From assembly GCA_003116975.1 (NCBI GenBank), contig BGKB01000105.1:161623-225622 (forward strand): DNA of 64,000 nucleotides. The letters are read 5' to 3'. A program made the translations under genes and the position numbers. Shown here piece by piece: positions 46,601 through 55,129 of this stretch (position 1 is the stretch's first letter; each line of letters opens with the position of its first letter). The DNA comes from Aurantiochytrium sp. KH105 (lineage: Eukaryota > Sar > Bigyra > Thraustochytrida > Thraustochytriidae). The notes under the pieces were generated by a model. It searched no databases. It had not been told where the DNA came from and saw nothing but the letters and a program-made list of their open reading frames with translations.

Positions 46601-49600
46601 TGGTTGCTCTCGAGGGCGGTCAGGGTCTACGCGTGCGCCAACCTTTTCGTGCGCGGGACGATCTTCTTACAGGAGAAGGAAATCTGTTGAATGACCTTCT
46701 CGTGCGTGACGCTCCGTCGCGTGGCGATGGACTTGACAGCGACATTGTCGGAGCCTCAAGGGTCGTTTTCTACCCCAGAGAAGAAGAAGATGACGATGAG
46801 GTCGAGGTCGAGGGTGGACAGGACTCCCATAACCCGGACGGGCACCAGCAAAGCCAGTCCAGTCATCGCCGACGGCGCCGGCGCAAGCACCAGTCCCAGC
46901 AAGGTAACATCGTCTCTCTTGAGGACCTCGACGAGCTCGATGCAGCTGAAAGTGGACAGGATCTGGCCAATCGGGCACCCGATGTGTTTGAGTGCGTCAT
47001 GCTCACCCAACGCAATGCACTGCACAGATACGAGATGAAAGAAATCCTCACTGTGCAAGTGCTGCAGGCATCGAATCTTATGTCTGCTGATGCAAACAAC
47101 TCATCAGATCCCTTTGTGATCGTGAGCTCCCTCGACGGGAAGACTACGGTCGAAAAGTTCAAGACGCCGGTGATTCGGAAGACACTGAACCCCATTTGGG
47201 CCAACAAATCAACATTTCGCTTCGGAGAGGGCAAGGAGCCTCTGTCGAGGCAGCGCCGCTTGCGTTTTAGTGTGGTGGACTGGGACGCACTTACGTCAAA
47301 CGATCCCCTTGGCTACGTGACCCTTGATGTCAAGGACATCGTTTCGTGGTTCTCCGCGGGCCACGGCGTGAAGACGGCCCGAGGTGTCGTGAAGAAGACC
47401 TTTATGCTTGAAGCGGGACGCGGGGTCTCTGACAAAGAAGTCAAGGGCAGTCTCACCGTGGAGTTCTCGTACAAGCGATATGCTGCAGCAACAGGGACAC
47501 CCAAGCAATATCTGCAGCACGTCTTTAGCTTTTACCCGCCTTTGGTCTTGGAAAACCTTTTGCCTCACCCCATTGATATCGCGCTCGAGGTGCTTAAGAA
47601 AGACTCCAAGAATGAGGAAGTTGTGAGTCGTCACAAGGTACATCTCGTCAAGGGTGGACGCGCCCCCTTCCACGAAATGGATGGTGCTCTTCTCGACTAC
47701 CTCAATCCGAACTGGGTACGCCACCATAGTGCCAGAGCGTCGCATCACCTCACTGGCAAACCAGACGGGCGTACGCTTGCGAGTGATGATGGTCTCATTG
47801 CCCAGGTTCGCGTGCGGATGCACACTAGCGAAGGCCCGACTGCCTGGAGCGATCCTCTCAATTCGAATTCCCTTGGTGTACCGCTCTCGGATCCATCGAT
47901 GAAAGACAGGCCAGTGTGCAGCGTATCTGCCGAAGTTGAGCGCAAGACGACCCAAGACGGCGGCGGACGCAGATTGGTCATTTGCGCACCCTTTTGGGCG
48001 GTGAACAAGAGCGATCTCATTCTGGACTGGACCATTTCGCTCTCCAGCAAGAAGAAGAAGCTGCAGCAGGGCCGGACCGAAACGCGCGTCTGGGACCACT
48101 TGCCGCAGAGCATTGCGCCTTTCTTCGCGCCAGCCATGAAACGCAGCGTGTATGGCGAGGCGCGCTCGGCAAACAATCCCGGTGGACCTCGCTTCACAGC
48201 GCCTTTGGGCAAGTGCATCATGGACGATGATAGCGACGAGACAAAAGAGTTGCAGTCCGGTCTGCCCGTGTATGTTCCTCTCTTCGCCAATAAGCTTCCA
48301 GGTCCGGAACAATTTCCTGGGTTCGAAGTCGTTGTCATGGCTGCGCGAGTTGAGGGTCTACACGAAAATGCCGAAGCGGTAGCACTCTCCTGTTCGGTGC
48401 AAGAGGAGGACGGCTCGCATCTCGGCCATCACGCGTATACAGCAGCTGTTCCGGGTGGTTCGTCGCGCGAATGGCCCTTTGCATCTGGCTTCTTGAGCGT
48501 TGCTGCGCCTGCTTCTCAAGACGCCAAGCCCGTCAGAGGTAATCTTGTACTCAAACTCCGTGAAGTTAGCGAGAGCTCTGCAACCTCCGCATCTGCGATT
48601 CTCCAAGCTGCAATGTATGGAGATAATGCCAATGCCAGCAGCGGTAACGACAACGGCGGCAACGGAGCGAATCAGCGAAAAAGTAAGGGGAAAACAGAGT
48701 CTTCGAATACCAACTCCACGTCGGCAACCGCATTCGACAGTCTGTACGCCAAGGACCCGGAGAGTCATCGTGCGCTGGGCGAGGCACGAATCTCGCTTCC
48801 TGAGCTCGTCAAGGAGCTCCTGGTGAAGAACGTTATCGAGCGCGAGCTTAAGATTGGCGAGGCCAAGGTCGTCGTTCATGTGAGCCTCGCAGGAGTTCCC
48901 GTCGACGAGCGACTGATCTCATTGTACAGCTCGCTCTCATCCGTTGTGGGAACTTCTGCATTTCGTCGGGACATTGGCGTCTCGCTGATGCCAATGTATG
49001 GAACGTACTCGCGAACGTCGCTTCTCACGATTGGACCCAAGTACCGCATCGCAAATGTCACCGACGAGCCACTGCTGGTGAAGCAAGGAGGTTGCCCAGA
49101 CTCCACTGCAATCCTGCTGAAACCTCGCGATCCCGCCCTCCACAGCAATCCAAACGACCTCTCGGACGTGAAGGTATTTTGCTTTCACTATCAATTGACG
49201 CCGGGCACTCGTTTTCAGGTGCGCGACGATCCATCGCGCAAGGTGTACACTGCTGCGGAATACATTCAGGTGCGCCTTGCAACCCCCGATGGCATTTGGT
49301 CAGAGCCGATTGGTCTGGACGGTCTCGACGACTTTGCGCTTCAGTTGCGGGCGGGACCTGAGCGAAAACGCGCAGCCCGGGTTTGGGTCGACGACAATGA
49401 ATCGCTCCCGTCGAAAATGCTCATCTTCCGCACTCTCGATGTGGATGAAGTAGACCACACGATCCGGAACAAGATGCCGGACAGGTCCTTTGAGGTTATT
49501 CAAATCCCTTCGCGCAGCGTGGGACTCAAGGCCGCGGTCATGCGGTGCTTTAAGCCTTTGCCGGGAGCAAGCAAGCTTTTACGGCAGGGATTCCCACCAG

Positions 49601-51132
49601 ATGTGGTAAAGCCCGGCGAAGAGCTCTCTCTACCTCTTGATCGGGCACCCGAAGAAGGATTGCGTACGCACATTCTCATCATCCCGCTCCGCGAAGACGG
49701 CTCGCGCGATTTGGACTTTGCCAAAACAATTCGCTACAAGCCCGGGCTCGTGCTCGCCTTTCCGCAACGCAAGGGGGAAGATCTCGCGCTCACGGTGCGC
49801 AGATTTGGTCTCCGGTCAAGCGTCGTCATCTCCGAGATGACCAGTCGAGCTCGGAAAAAGGCAGCCGAGGCAGAGGGTGAGAGTTTGACGCAGTTTGTCA
49901 AGGATCTCACGCCAAAGAGGCCCTCATATGAGTTTCTGATGGAGCTTAGCAGTATCGGGCTCTCTCTCTTTAATAGCAAGCGCGGGCTTGAGGTTCTCTA
50001 CGTGTGTGCGCAGCGTGTCCATCTCGAGGGTGCTCTGGAGTACTTTGAAGAGTATGGTTCGTCGGTGCGTTCTCAGTACACGTTGGAGTTCGCAGTGGGT
50101 CATTTTCAGATTGACTCCTCCCAGGTACAGGCCAAGTACCCGGTGATGATGTTTGCTCGTGAGCCCAAGGCAAAAGCGGTGCGCGAAAGAGAAAGCGAGC
50201 CAATCTTGTGCGCCGTGTCTGAGCTGGCAACGGAGCGGACGTTGCTGCTGTCGAAGCGGCAGCGATACAACCGTGCCATCAACGATTATATCCGAATTCA
50301 GGTGGCGTATGAATCTGGTGGTGCTTCATCCTCGTTTGACATTGTCAAGCTGGTGACTCTCTCCATGCACAAGGTGGAGGTCAAGATTGACTCGATCCTC
50401 CTTGCTGGGGTCTTTCAGGTGATCGATCCTCTCCTAGTGGGAACTTCGAGCGAGGGTGGGTCGATCGAGGGCGAGGGCGCGGTGCTTGGCAGCGAGTCCG
50501 AAACCTCCTCTTGGGGCGAGATTGCCATGTTCATGGATTTTATGACGGGCAACGTGACGATCCCTGCTCAGGACACAATCTTTTGCGAGCGTATTCGCGT
50601 ATCTCCAACTGCGTTTATTACGTCGGTGAACCTTGGATCATCTTCAGAGCTGGAGGATACCCTTCGGCAATTTGGAATCCCTATGGCGTTCTACGGCATC
50701 ATCAAGCGGTTTTCGCGCCTGGAGAATTTCAGTTTCGATCTCTCGCACGAGTACGAGGACGCAATCACGTCGCACAAGTTCCAGTCCCGCTACATTGCAA
50801 AGATCACGCGCGCGGTGCTTACGCAAATGCACGAATACTTTCTCAATAAGGGCAAACAGCTGGTGCCGTTTTTGCATGCCAAGCACGATCACGAGAAGAT
50901 CCGAGAGCCGCTCGTGCCGTCGGGTGGTGTGCTCGTGCACTATGGACCCGGGCCGAAACCAAGTATTATCGAATCTGAGCGCGAAAAGGCAGCCTTTGAG
51001 GTTTTGGAGCGCAGCTTCCTCCAGTATCTGGAACGCAAACGCAAGGGCTTTCCCGCGGAAATGCGTCCGCAACAGGACGATCAAAACAACAAATCAAGCA
51101 AGAAATACTGCTTTGGATGCGGTAGCTCATGA
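37696..51132 (+). CDS. VPS13: VPS13 family bridge-like lipid transfer protein with EF-hands and two C2 domains
   Basis: A single 13.4-kb frame of 4478 residues. VPS13 proteins are long hydrophobic-groove rods that move phospholipids at membrane contacts. The N-terminal chorein domain (about 1-110; VGSLIQRVLTKYLSEYFTYG) is clear. Two canonical EF-hand loops follow, at 542-553 (DKDKSGDVDVVE) and 578-589 (DTNLDGSIDFEE), with a third at 2581-2592 (DEDDSGEISCVE). C2 domains start at about 1196 and 3114, and both keep calcium-binding Asp residues (FNGKSDPYC and VMDEDFGG; NNSSDPFV and VVDWDALTSNDP). The VAB/SHR-BD region is at about 3420-3700. The C-terminal part (GIPMAFYGIIKRFSRLENFS) matches the ATG2/VPS13 C-terminal region. 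The end, KKYCFGCGSS, has two cysteines that might be lipidated. Low-complexity inserts lie near 2000-2400 and 2680-2750. Confidence 0.95.
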   Translation: MSSLVGSLIQRVLTKYLSEYFTYGKLEVKGIGEYHLVDLELRPEIVPANLAVKVRTCSLHAMHIKVHPLQLFSLSASYAISVTIDTLKIVIEERPEEEWDERAEFEALKATKLALIQQIRDQALQSIETKLASLDGNLVPKTSESSLMGLVKNLAVRFAGNFELEVKGVEFAYHFEGADRSGHVGLKVQGFRLENTSLSPRVEIARNNANAKNLNAQGDRVGDDADLSPVAQEDPGIADDDVYVAGILVEPVQGATERIVKKQIRIEGVEVYLQRNEKAGVSTRSKLVNRFNMESVLAVNLASDPRPTLGIVELRVSHVAVAVSPHDLAALTYLGDSLTHQVRWKLWCSERFAKLVQTGITTQEQAECFKVYEKMFEKGKQDVGPRTRAPKKAAPAASGIDSLLADMSWIHKCELRSHPETIRTILNSVASIVAKREKEKILEQIERGQKPSITTRISGAASSWIGWATGSNDASAKTDDGTSSVGTSSVAGSAPRIKTEDEIRNMAKSAQELSSALGISSDADNDAKKIRKHRRKIFDSMDKDKSGDVDVVELQVGLAMAGTTLSPKKVHELISTFDTNLDGSIDFEEFCTMCDLAPGRLGSSSKTANGTESQSKPDVLALSFTVQGFEAVIFADEPHKCRAENKPPPLRIVAALNEICTAVAVEGAMNPMVGMRSINVGVRKIAVDLYDGHDKLALLAPKAFATRMINTVQAGRQSIKDENAETEVEDDMDLAESRFSVRVLSLKLSENDVAPTLSPYCSLYYLDEFEDTLDEQTTALVDGASCGKPDEAGFSEYNFRSQSPVIPPLDFIVGHGRTERKAHVQIQVRQRQDNSSWVRRMVRRNLSSVDPVESDLVLCALDVRLPVRAIAKDEFSRIGTQMYRDFEEWYELPGGFGKVLLRVECAPSGPSTVRAPTLPLTTPKSSALSTLFEFEAKLNQSVMYFDVAAGVTVPKFYINLHPELLPWTDKLSGAFSADNLAKHAWTPGAAGAASNDAHPAWRCEKVLLDVGVTEMRGIDTKKARIVSTRLVCGAEKLGVEGMLANENLLTLGETQNLFQLEFLKPQAQIELAFELGGKRTIKIEGLTLHRVLEDVRKGRKSLLFWCNTTEAGVRVRVSIDVSSPDFVIEDDGNAAEADISKENTAEPMAPSIAMPPSWQQQGQLAQDPPQAEWAKWVQADPFGLMTFPPLLQQNIAYLNVQVVSARGLRAADFNGKSDPYCVLTCQAQESRTHVVPKTLTPSWEDKPQTSQFRFGPLPGSSLDPSSYETLDLRVMDEDFGGEWTHDLLGVAHVPLHDLYDQVVRAPNEQQQQQQASASTSASEQISSRPSSKRYSQRPASQAEINPERSVTMWIPLHMQDSAAQSGTAQDSDEPDGAVQVRIWLEPCGESRRPQSVIPVALDMTMLMDVAMPAIRIPRNHELNASRKTIEISLGRPSMSMRVNNGASNSLVESLRIHADHRETLHSLQGGAARLQHHTSSATNAARSRPGMPKRRSTSQGLPDPDTESGFFSVAERPQQSDTPELAPTASVSTNLDDFHSIATAGDEDNVGDSEGELSAPRRLKSAESEGPRVRKVQKSVMADLDFALGFYVDAFEVRVGFTHSRQGARDFLRLAADEFSIDAMYSLYDCGLPLIKLSMQAKKFEVEDKWQSHPIIGDHLVDVYDEMKSELTEMERRRLRKARQRHSLPQFRLSLIYQRNAVAEDQRQELGTNPVPSLLFGIDLEGMYVLVTPLFDFSIKLASAFGLLNGDDGVQKPEVVTEIQEASENAEESKDEEAKQDEAKAKAKANTQAQSGATQTTAPGSILPVSKVRVLVRTSNIELHLMQRQTLCLETRRRLHKFPPKATILRVGSEIKYTAVARPFDKDSRALPGSEMLKIRATCDARIAPTKIARNCFQRLPEDIYSGDNVILEPFTFNMTMKTNSIDTARDLRLARRLQGFGDSEKSDTDAELDSFFNTSSGSHFELPEEEPPRLDSSKNQEESGSIGQIRDLRAEDIWGVNSHTVMAQQKMRDELQRAKESHFTTVRIFEIRLDGLEARVDTGDVNFLFAVYNKQFEMYTNLFPPPNTGKNAGNGAPRNHAESTVSRRESAARSEHANSMLSTNASDSGLSLDDDGYAGVSPAKQQQHMRVLTAADIQLMGKIKSNLLHGEDDDILTQNSGDTDEGITVGDPGVDDLGTSLEGGKEMVEKEREARQPGTYETHDFEALNSGSEPRLFNAEDAAPNPRPKKTDGNQSLLPGWLLAGMVPMLVMCSDTEAFRRRLPGDIPGHWNTERDAEVLGHLSSEASRGAVTELVFNQVNVYVNQLMLGIGNNIDGYPTPFLRLSLAQFNLIGCSRTLFTDDMQIRGYISTTSTYYNSFVRAWEPVIEPWSLLLQGEHSKSTSGRLFQAIAPRRLNVNITDAFLNSMTSFLGSLGPTYSPLDDERLHGMYTPNWVVNETGHALELWPVNKPGGQTRSLEPRLLEYRGQKQIYHAETSEALRLHLHDTTRIRAKMAELLNHMRENKRRLVFKTVKYLRNAARRHREARENDPNRNLEAEKEKRASFMKKFAQDDVKDNEEQEEQEEDLRKDLTELFRFMDEDDSGEISCVELQNALSHYGEPISVEEVLYSIGEMDDEGVENVDAAETGIDLGEFLDFFMPSLLESPSKPAPGLDVHAIGFRVIDLEGKGSHASSSTEGVGDDEASSASGGDQVVAVPLPDQIGIAPSENAGQFMLQTAAVVALGHHGTKNALGGRGKEESSSSSEIDRTNAGGGNKTSELNGNDDDDNDDDENSDDEDLTPAQSPEDEEKEREERRRSKHLTAFQLKGKSQERGYSFHDRNMRALSVVANVQKIGRSSAGDVLFLETPIRVENRTIVPFRVNFVCHGPDGGILYEDAMFTLSPGDEQSIPLKYLYARQLGNLHGGDCGFSVSPLMDRGAQQRIWLNKRGERAQEEKRTRGRTLSVDSTHSNQTADSAYDDWTDSGVLVALEGGQGLRVRQPFRARDDLLTGEGNLLNDLLVRDAPSRGDGLDSDIVGASRVVFYPREEEDDDEVEVEGGQDSHNPDGHQQSQSSHRRRRRRKHQSQQGNIVSLEDLDELDAAESGQDLANRAPDVFECVMLTQRNALHRYEMKEILTVQVLQASNLMSADANNSSDPFVIVSSLDGKTTVEKFKTPVIRKTLNPIWANKSTFRFGEGKEPLSRQRRLRFSVVDWDALTSNDPLGYVTLDVKDIVSWFSAGHGVKTARGVVKKTFMLEAGRGVSDKEVKGSLTVEFSYKRYAAATGTPKQYLQHVFSFYPPLVLENLLPHPIDIALEVLKKDSKNEEVVSRHKVHLVKGGRAPFHEMDGALLDYLNPNWVRHHSARASHHLTGKPDGRTLASDDGLIAQVRVRMHTSEGPTAWSDPLNSNSLGVPLSDPSMKDRPVCSVSAEVERKTTQDGGGRRLVICAPFWAVNKSDLILDWTISLSSKKKKLQQGRTETRVWDHLPQSIAPFFAPAMKRSVYGEARSANNPGGPRFTAPLGKCIMDDDSDETKELQSGLPVYVPLFANKLPGPEQFPGFEVVVMAARVEGLHENAEAVALSCSVQEEDGSHLGHHAYTAAVPGGSSREWPFASGFLSVAAPASQDAKPVRGNLVLKLREVSESSATSASAILQAAMYGDNANASSGNDNGGNGANQRKSKGKTESSNTNSTSATAFDSLYAKDPESHRALGEARISLPELVKELLVKNVIERELKIGEAKVVVHVSLAGVPVDERLISLYSSLSSVVGTSAFRRDIGVSLMPMYGTYSRTSLLTIGPKYRIANVTDEPLLVKQGGCPDSTAILLKPRDPALHSNPNDLSDVKVFCFHYQLTPGTRFQVRDDPSRKVYTAAEYIQVRLATPDGIWSEPIGLDGLDDFALQLRAGPERKRAARVWVDDNESLPSKMLIFRTLDVDEVDHTIRNKMPDRSFEVIQIPSRSVGLKAAVMRCFKPLPGASKLLRQGFPPDVVKPGEELSLPLDRAPEEGLRTHILIIPLREDGSRDLDFAKTIRYKPGLVLAFPQRKGEDLALTVRRFGLRSSVVISEMTSRARKKAAEAEGESLTQFVKDLTPKRPSYEFLMELSSIGLSLFNSKRGLEVLYVCAQRVHLEGALEYFEEYGSSVRSQYTLEFAVGHFQIDSSQVQAKYPVMMFAREPKAKAVRERESEPILCAVSELATERTLLLSKRQRYNRAINDYIRIQVAYESGGASSSFDIVKLVTLSMHKVEVKIDSILLAGVFQVIDPLLVGTSSEGGSIEGEGAVLGSESETSSWGEIAMFMDFMTGNVTIPAQDTIFCERIRVSPTAFITSVNLGSSSELEDTLRQFGIPMAFYGIIKRFSRLENFSFDLSHEYEDAITSHKFQSRYIAKITRAVLTQMHEYFLNKGKQLVPFLHAKHDHEKIREPLVPSGGVLVHYGPGPKPSIIESEREKAAFEVLERSFLQYLERKRKGFPAEMRPQQDDQNNKSSKKYCFGCGSS

Positions 51133-51326
51133 GAGCCATGTCCCACCATCCTTTGGTAATGAGATGATTGCTTGCTCGACACGCCAAGCCGAAGCCAAAC
51201 TTCTTTACTTGAAAGATTACACGAACAAGCAAGATGGACGGGCGCTAGCACAAAACAATAACAGAATTGTAAGTGTGTTTCATTTCGAATCTTGTCTTTG
51301 GGTTCACATGCCTTCTAAAATGATAG

Positions 51327-54300
51327 CTACTCCCTTTCTTTTTGGTCAGACTTTGAGATCGGGTCGATGATGGCACCAGCGCGCGTAATGACTTCAGGCT
51401 TGATGGACTTGTTGAAGATGTACGCTGTATTAAAGTCGCTGCCCAGAGGGTTGCGAAGGCTCGCTTCGTATTCCTCGCGACTGGTAAAGGGGTAAGGCAC
51501 GTCGGAAACGAGATACTTGGTGACCTTTTTGTTGCGCTTTTCGGAAAGAAGCACGTGCTTGGGGCCAGCGCGCTGCTTCTTCGCTGCGACTTGCACGCGC
51601 GAGGGCTGCGGGGCTGCACGGGCCCTCTTCTTGCGAGGCGCAATGTCCGAGCCAGCCCACGAGCCCCATCCAGCCTTGTCAAACATTGTCTCCTCTTTCG
51701 ACATTTTCGACTTTTCGGCACGCCGTGTTTCTTCCTCCTTTTCATCCTCAAAATCTTGGGCGAGCGTTGCGGTTCCTGCAAACGCGCGTCGAATAAGCTC
51801 TCCTTGCTGCTTGCGCTTCGCCTTCTCGACCTTGTCTCGTTTTCCCGCGCGCGCATCTCCTATGAGAGATTTGGTCACATTCACCTTGACATCGGGAATA
51901 CCTTGAGCAGCGTCCCCTCCGGCCTGCTTCTTTTGGGGTTTCGTCTTGGATGAAGCGGCGCGTGTTGTGGTGGTAGTCTCCTTATCGATCCAGGGGTTTG
52001 CCTCGGCCTTATCATCTTCTTCAGCTGGCTTGGCGACCTTTTTGGTCCGTCGCGACGAAGGAGCTGCCTTGGCTTCGCTGAGATTTGTGCGTGCGGGCGA
52101 GGACGTTGACGGTGCCTCGACAACAGCAGCAGCAGCAGCAGAAGAAGAAGAAAGGTTCTTGCCTCGGCGCGCCTTTTTCATACTCTTATCCGCCGGCTCG
52201 CTTTCTTCTTCCGGCACTGTCACGGTTTCGAACTCGGGCATATCAAAAAGCTGACGACGGGATTTTTGTTTGTGCTTCTTGCTTCCCTCGGAACCGGCAC
52301 CTGGCACAGCAGTGACACCCAGATCGGCATCGTCAGCGGACGTGGTAGCGCCAATGTCAAGCCCTGCGTTCATACGTGCGTTCACACTAGCTCGCATTGG
52401 CAGTCCTGCAGTTGCCGCAGCGGAAGGTTCGGCAGAAGCATCTGTCTCGCCGGAGGAGGGACCAGCAGGCTTGCCTTTAGCAACAACATCAAAGCGCTTG
52501 CGTCCCGTGAAAGCGGCAGCGGTGGTCTGCCCGTTGGACAGCACGTCAGCCTCATCCGTGGTGATGGTTCCTTCTTTAATCGCAGAAAGGAGCCTGGAGG
52601 CACTCTTCTTTGCTTCCTCCTGCTCACGCTCGAGGCCCTTTTGCATAAATCGAAGACCAAAGATGCCCTTGGCACGCTTTCCATCATCGGCCGTATCCCG
52701 CGCATCAGCATCAATCTGATTCACAAGAAGCCCAGCTTTGCGCTGGAGCATTTCATCAGCTCCGCGCAGCGCATTGGCGGCGTCATCTTCGTCGTCACTT
52801 TCGCTCGCGTCGCTCTCATTGTTCATCGTACGCATGCGGTGTCTGAGGTTACGTTCTGTTTCAAGCTGCTCACGGACAATCGCCTGTGTGTAGTCCTTGC
52901 GAGAGCCCCCGTGTTTAAGGAGGCCGCGAATGAACTTTGACGTGTTCTTATGACGGAGTGTCATGCGCTCCTTGGCGCGCTCGAGTGCCGCACGCTCCTC
53001 CATCTCCCTCACAGCTTCTGGGTCAACCTTGCGAAGGCGCTCCATTTCCTTTTCCTGATCCCGTGCCTCGCGGCGCTTTTTTAGGCGCCGATAGGCCTTG
53101 GACTTGATCTTATTGGCGCGCCTGGCTTTCTGCTCGCTGTAAAACATGAGGGCCTTGAGCTTTGCGAGTTCCTTTTGGCGCTCGCGCATTTGCTCTGGGT
53201 CAGCCTCGCGAACTTCGAGCATGTACTTTTCTTCATCTTCCCTCGCGCGGTTTTCATCAGCAAGACCACTGGCTTGGAGAGCCTCTTCCACTTCCTTTTC
53301 CAAGTCGTTGCTGGCGCTGAAGCCGTCTACAACCTGTGCGCTGGAGTCTCGAACGCGAGACGGTTCATTGAGAGGATACGACATAGAGGTAGCGCGCCTG
53401 TGCTCGGTGATCGTCGGTGTCCACTTGGATACCTCTTCGGAGGCTCGCTCGTAGCCGACCTGACGTTCTGCGCGTGCCTCGAGGTGTTTCTTTTTGGTTC
53501 CGAGGACAAGGTTTGCTTCTTGGACTTGTTCAATGCGGCGCTTGACGCCGCCCAAATCCTTGCGCTCGTTGCCAAGAGATCTGACCATGTCTGCCATGCT
53601 GAGCTTTTTCTTTTGGCTCGCATTAAATTCGCCCTCGGTGCGCGCCGCATCGTTGGCGGCTGCAATCGCGCGTTTCACCTTGCCCTTTCTTCCGGCATCT
53701 TCTGCCATTCCAGTGACGAGGTCCATCAATCGGCTTGTCTTGGTTTCTTTGCTCTCATCATCATCTTCGTCCTCGTCCTCGTCCTCGTTGTCATCTTCTT
53801 CATCTTCATCTTCATCTTCGTCATCTTCGTCATCATCATCATCACCTTCTTCTTCTTCTTCTTCTTCTTCTTCTTCTTCTTCTTCTTCTTCTTCTTCTTC
53901 TTCTTCTTCTTCTTCTTCACTCTCCTCTCCCTCTTCTTCGTCTTGATCCTCGTCTTCGTCCTCCTCATCATAATCCTCGCCACCAAGAAGTTCCCGGGCA
54001 AGACGTTTGGCCTTGTCAGACATTGCCTTGCCCTTGGTCTTTTTCTTCTTAGCCACGGTGGACTGACGTTTAGCAGACGGAACCTCGGTCTCACTTTCTG
54101 CGGCGTCGCTATCGTTCATGAGATCAAGGAGAGTAGGCTCATCGTCCCTGCCCGCGAGTTCGTCGTCATCGGGCTTGTCGCGCTGGGCAAAGATGTCTCC
54201 AAATTGCCTTTCGTCCTCCGAGTCAAAAGCGCCATCGGAGCTAATCTCCTCGTCGTCCTCGTCGCGCACAATCGTGCTGTACTTTTGCAGCCGCTTCTCG

Positions 54301-54407
54301 TGGTCCTCGTCCACGTCGTCAATGCCCTCGGCCCCGCGTCGCCGCCGCCTGCTCGAGTCCTGGCCTCCCCGCCGCGACGGTCTCTGGGCCTGTTGTTTCC
54401 TCGCCAT
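51327..54407 (-). CDS. UTP14: UTP14 small-subunit processome protein
   Basis: A nucleolar SSU processome component that in yeast activates the helicase Dhr1. From the ATG at 54407 (MARKQQAQRPSRR) the product is 1026 residues. The N-terminus is acidic, with a long Glu run at about 163-187. The conserved core begins near 260 (RKDLGGVKRRIEQVQEANLV). It includes KIKSKAYRRLKKRREARDQE and AKERMTLRHKNTSKFIRGLL, which are diagnostic. The C-terminal block GWGSWAGSDIAP, KHVLLSEKRNKKVTKYLV and VPYPFTSREEYEASLRNPLG is also typical. The frame runs on to 54671 through low-complexity sequence and was trimmed to the ATG. Its stop is 194 bp from that of VPS13. Confidence 0.95.
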   Translation of the reverse strand: MARKQQAQRPSRRGGQDSSRRRRRGAEGIDDVDEDHEKRLQKYSTIVRDEDDEEISSDGAFDSEDERQFGDIFAQRDKPDDDELAGRDDEPTLLDLMNDSDAAESETEVPSAKRQSTVAKKKKTKGKAMSDKAKRLARELLGGEDYDEEDEDEDQDEEEGEESEEEEEEEEEEEEEEEEEEEEEEEEGDDDDDEDDEDEDEDEEDDNEDEDEDEDDDESKETKTSRLMDLVTGMAEDAGRKGKVKRAIAAANDAARTEGEFNASQKKKLSMADMVRSLGNERKDLGGVKRRIEQVQEANLVLGTKKKHLEARAERQVGYERASEEVSKWTPTITEHRRATSMSYPLNEPSRVRDSSAQVVDGFSASNDLEKEVEEALQASGLADENRAREDEEKYMLEVREADPEQMRERQKELAKLKALMFYSEQKARRANKIKSKAYRRLKKRREARDQEKEMERLRKVDPEAVREMEERAALERAKERMTLRHKNTSKFIRGLLKHGGSRKDYTQAIVREQLETERNLRHRMRTMNNESDASESDDEDDAANALRGADEMLQRKAGLLVNQIDADARDTADDGKRAKGIFGLRFMQKGLEREQEEAKKSASRLLSAIKEGTITTDEADVLSNGQTTAAAFTGRKRFDVVAKGKPAGPSSGETDASAEPSAAATAGLPMRASVNARMNAGLDIGATTSADDADLGVTAVPGAGSEGSKKHKQKSRRQLFDMPEFETVTVPEEESEPADKSMKKARRGKNLSSSSAAAAAVVEAPSTSSPARTNLSEAKAAPSSRRTKKVAKPAEEDDKAEANPWIDKETTTTTRAASSKTKPQKKQAGGDAAQGIPDVKVNVTKSLIGDARAGKRDKVEKAKRKQQGELIRRAFAGTATLAQDFEDEKEEETRRAEKSKMSKEETMFDKAGWGSWAGSDIAPRKKRARAAPQPSRVQVAAKKQRAGPKHVLLSEKRNKKVTKYLVSDVPYPFTSREEYEASLRNPLGSDFNTAYIFNKSIKPEVITRAGAIIDPISKSDQKERE
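53846..53918. repeat. CTT trinucleotide array encoding poly-Glu in UTP14
   Basis: A near-perfect CTT/TTC run on the plus strand, read as GAA/GAG on the coding strand. It gives about 24 consecutive Glu residues within a longer acidic stretch. Purity of the run suggests it is length-variable. Confidence 0.9.
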
Positions 54408-55129
54408 GACGCCACCGCCTCCCCCTTGCTCGCGCTCTCCGCCAGAGAGAACTCGTGCCAAAGGCGTCAAGCGCGAAGCGCGCTCGTGCTCAAGCCCGCG
54501 CAGGTTCTGCACCTGCGTCGCGGCGCTTGGCGTGGCGTGGCGTGGCGTGGCGTCGCGCGGCTTGGCTTGGCTTGGCTTGGCTTTGCTGCTCCTGTCTCGC
54601 CAGAGTCCGGGCGGGTCCGCAGAATCGGTGGCGGAGGTTCTACGGCCGCGGACCCGGCGCGGCACCCGCAAGGAACTAGGAACGCTCTACGCGTTAGGTA
54701 CGCAAGCACTTCGGGAATCTTTGGAAGTCGCGCAACGCAGTTTAGGTGGCCCAAAGAAAACGGGTTGCGGAGACTGTCAGCCAAACAACAAACTAGAGCA
54801 GACCGGAAGCGAGGGAGGGTGCGAGCGCTCGCCCGAGAGCGTGGCAGGGGACGGCGAAGGAAACTGGGCTGCGGAGGGAGCAAGAGCGGGAGAAACAAGT
54901 GCGAAAGGCGACCGCTTTCCGTCCAGCGTCACGGCTCCACGAAAGAGGGCGAAAGCGCGCTTGCCTGCTGCTCTATTTTTCGCGCCTCAACTCGCGTTGC
55001 AACGCAAGCAAGCAAGCAAGCCTTTGCTGCGCAGGAACGAACATACGCGTGGCGATCTCTGCGGCAAGAAGCTTTGCAAGCGTACGCAAGGAAGGCTTCT
55101 ATAGCTCTCCCTCGTTCTTCGCTTGCGAA
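54408..55129. promoter_or_regulatory. Divergent promoter region between UTP14 and SNIP1
   Basis: 722 bp between two head-to-head starts. It includes a GGCGT and then TTGGC pentanucleotide array (about 54528-54585) on the UTP14 side and AAGC units near 55007-55022 on the SNIP1 side. Both frames run open into this region without recognisable protein sequence. No core promoter motif was identified. Confidence 0.4.

Noticed and set aside
51123-51132. CaaX prenylation signal at the VPS13 C-terminus (CGSS)
   Set aside because: The two middle residues are not aliphatic, so a standard CaaX call is not supported; only unspecific cysteine lipidation remains possible.
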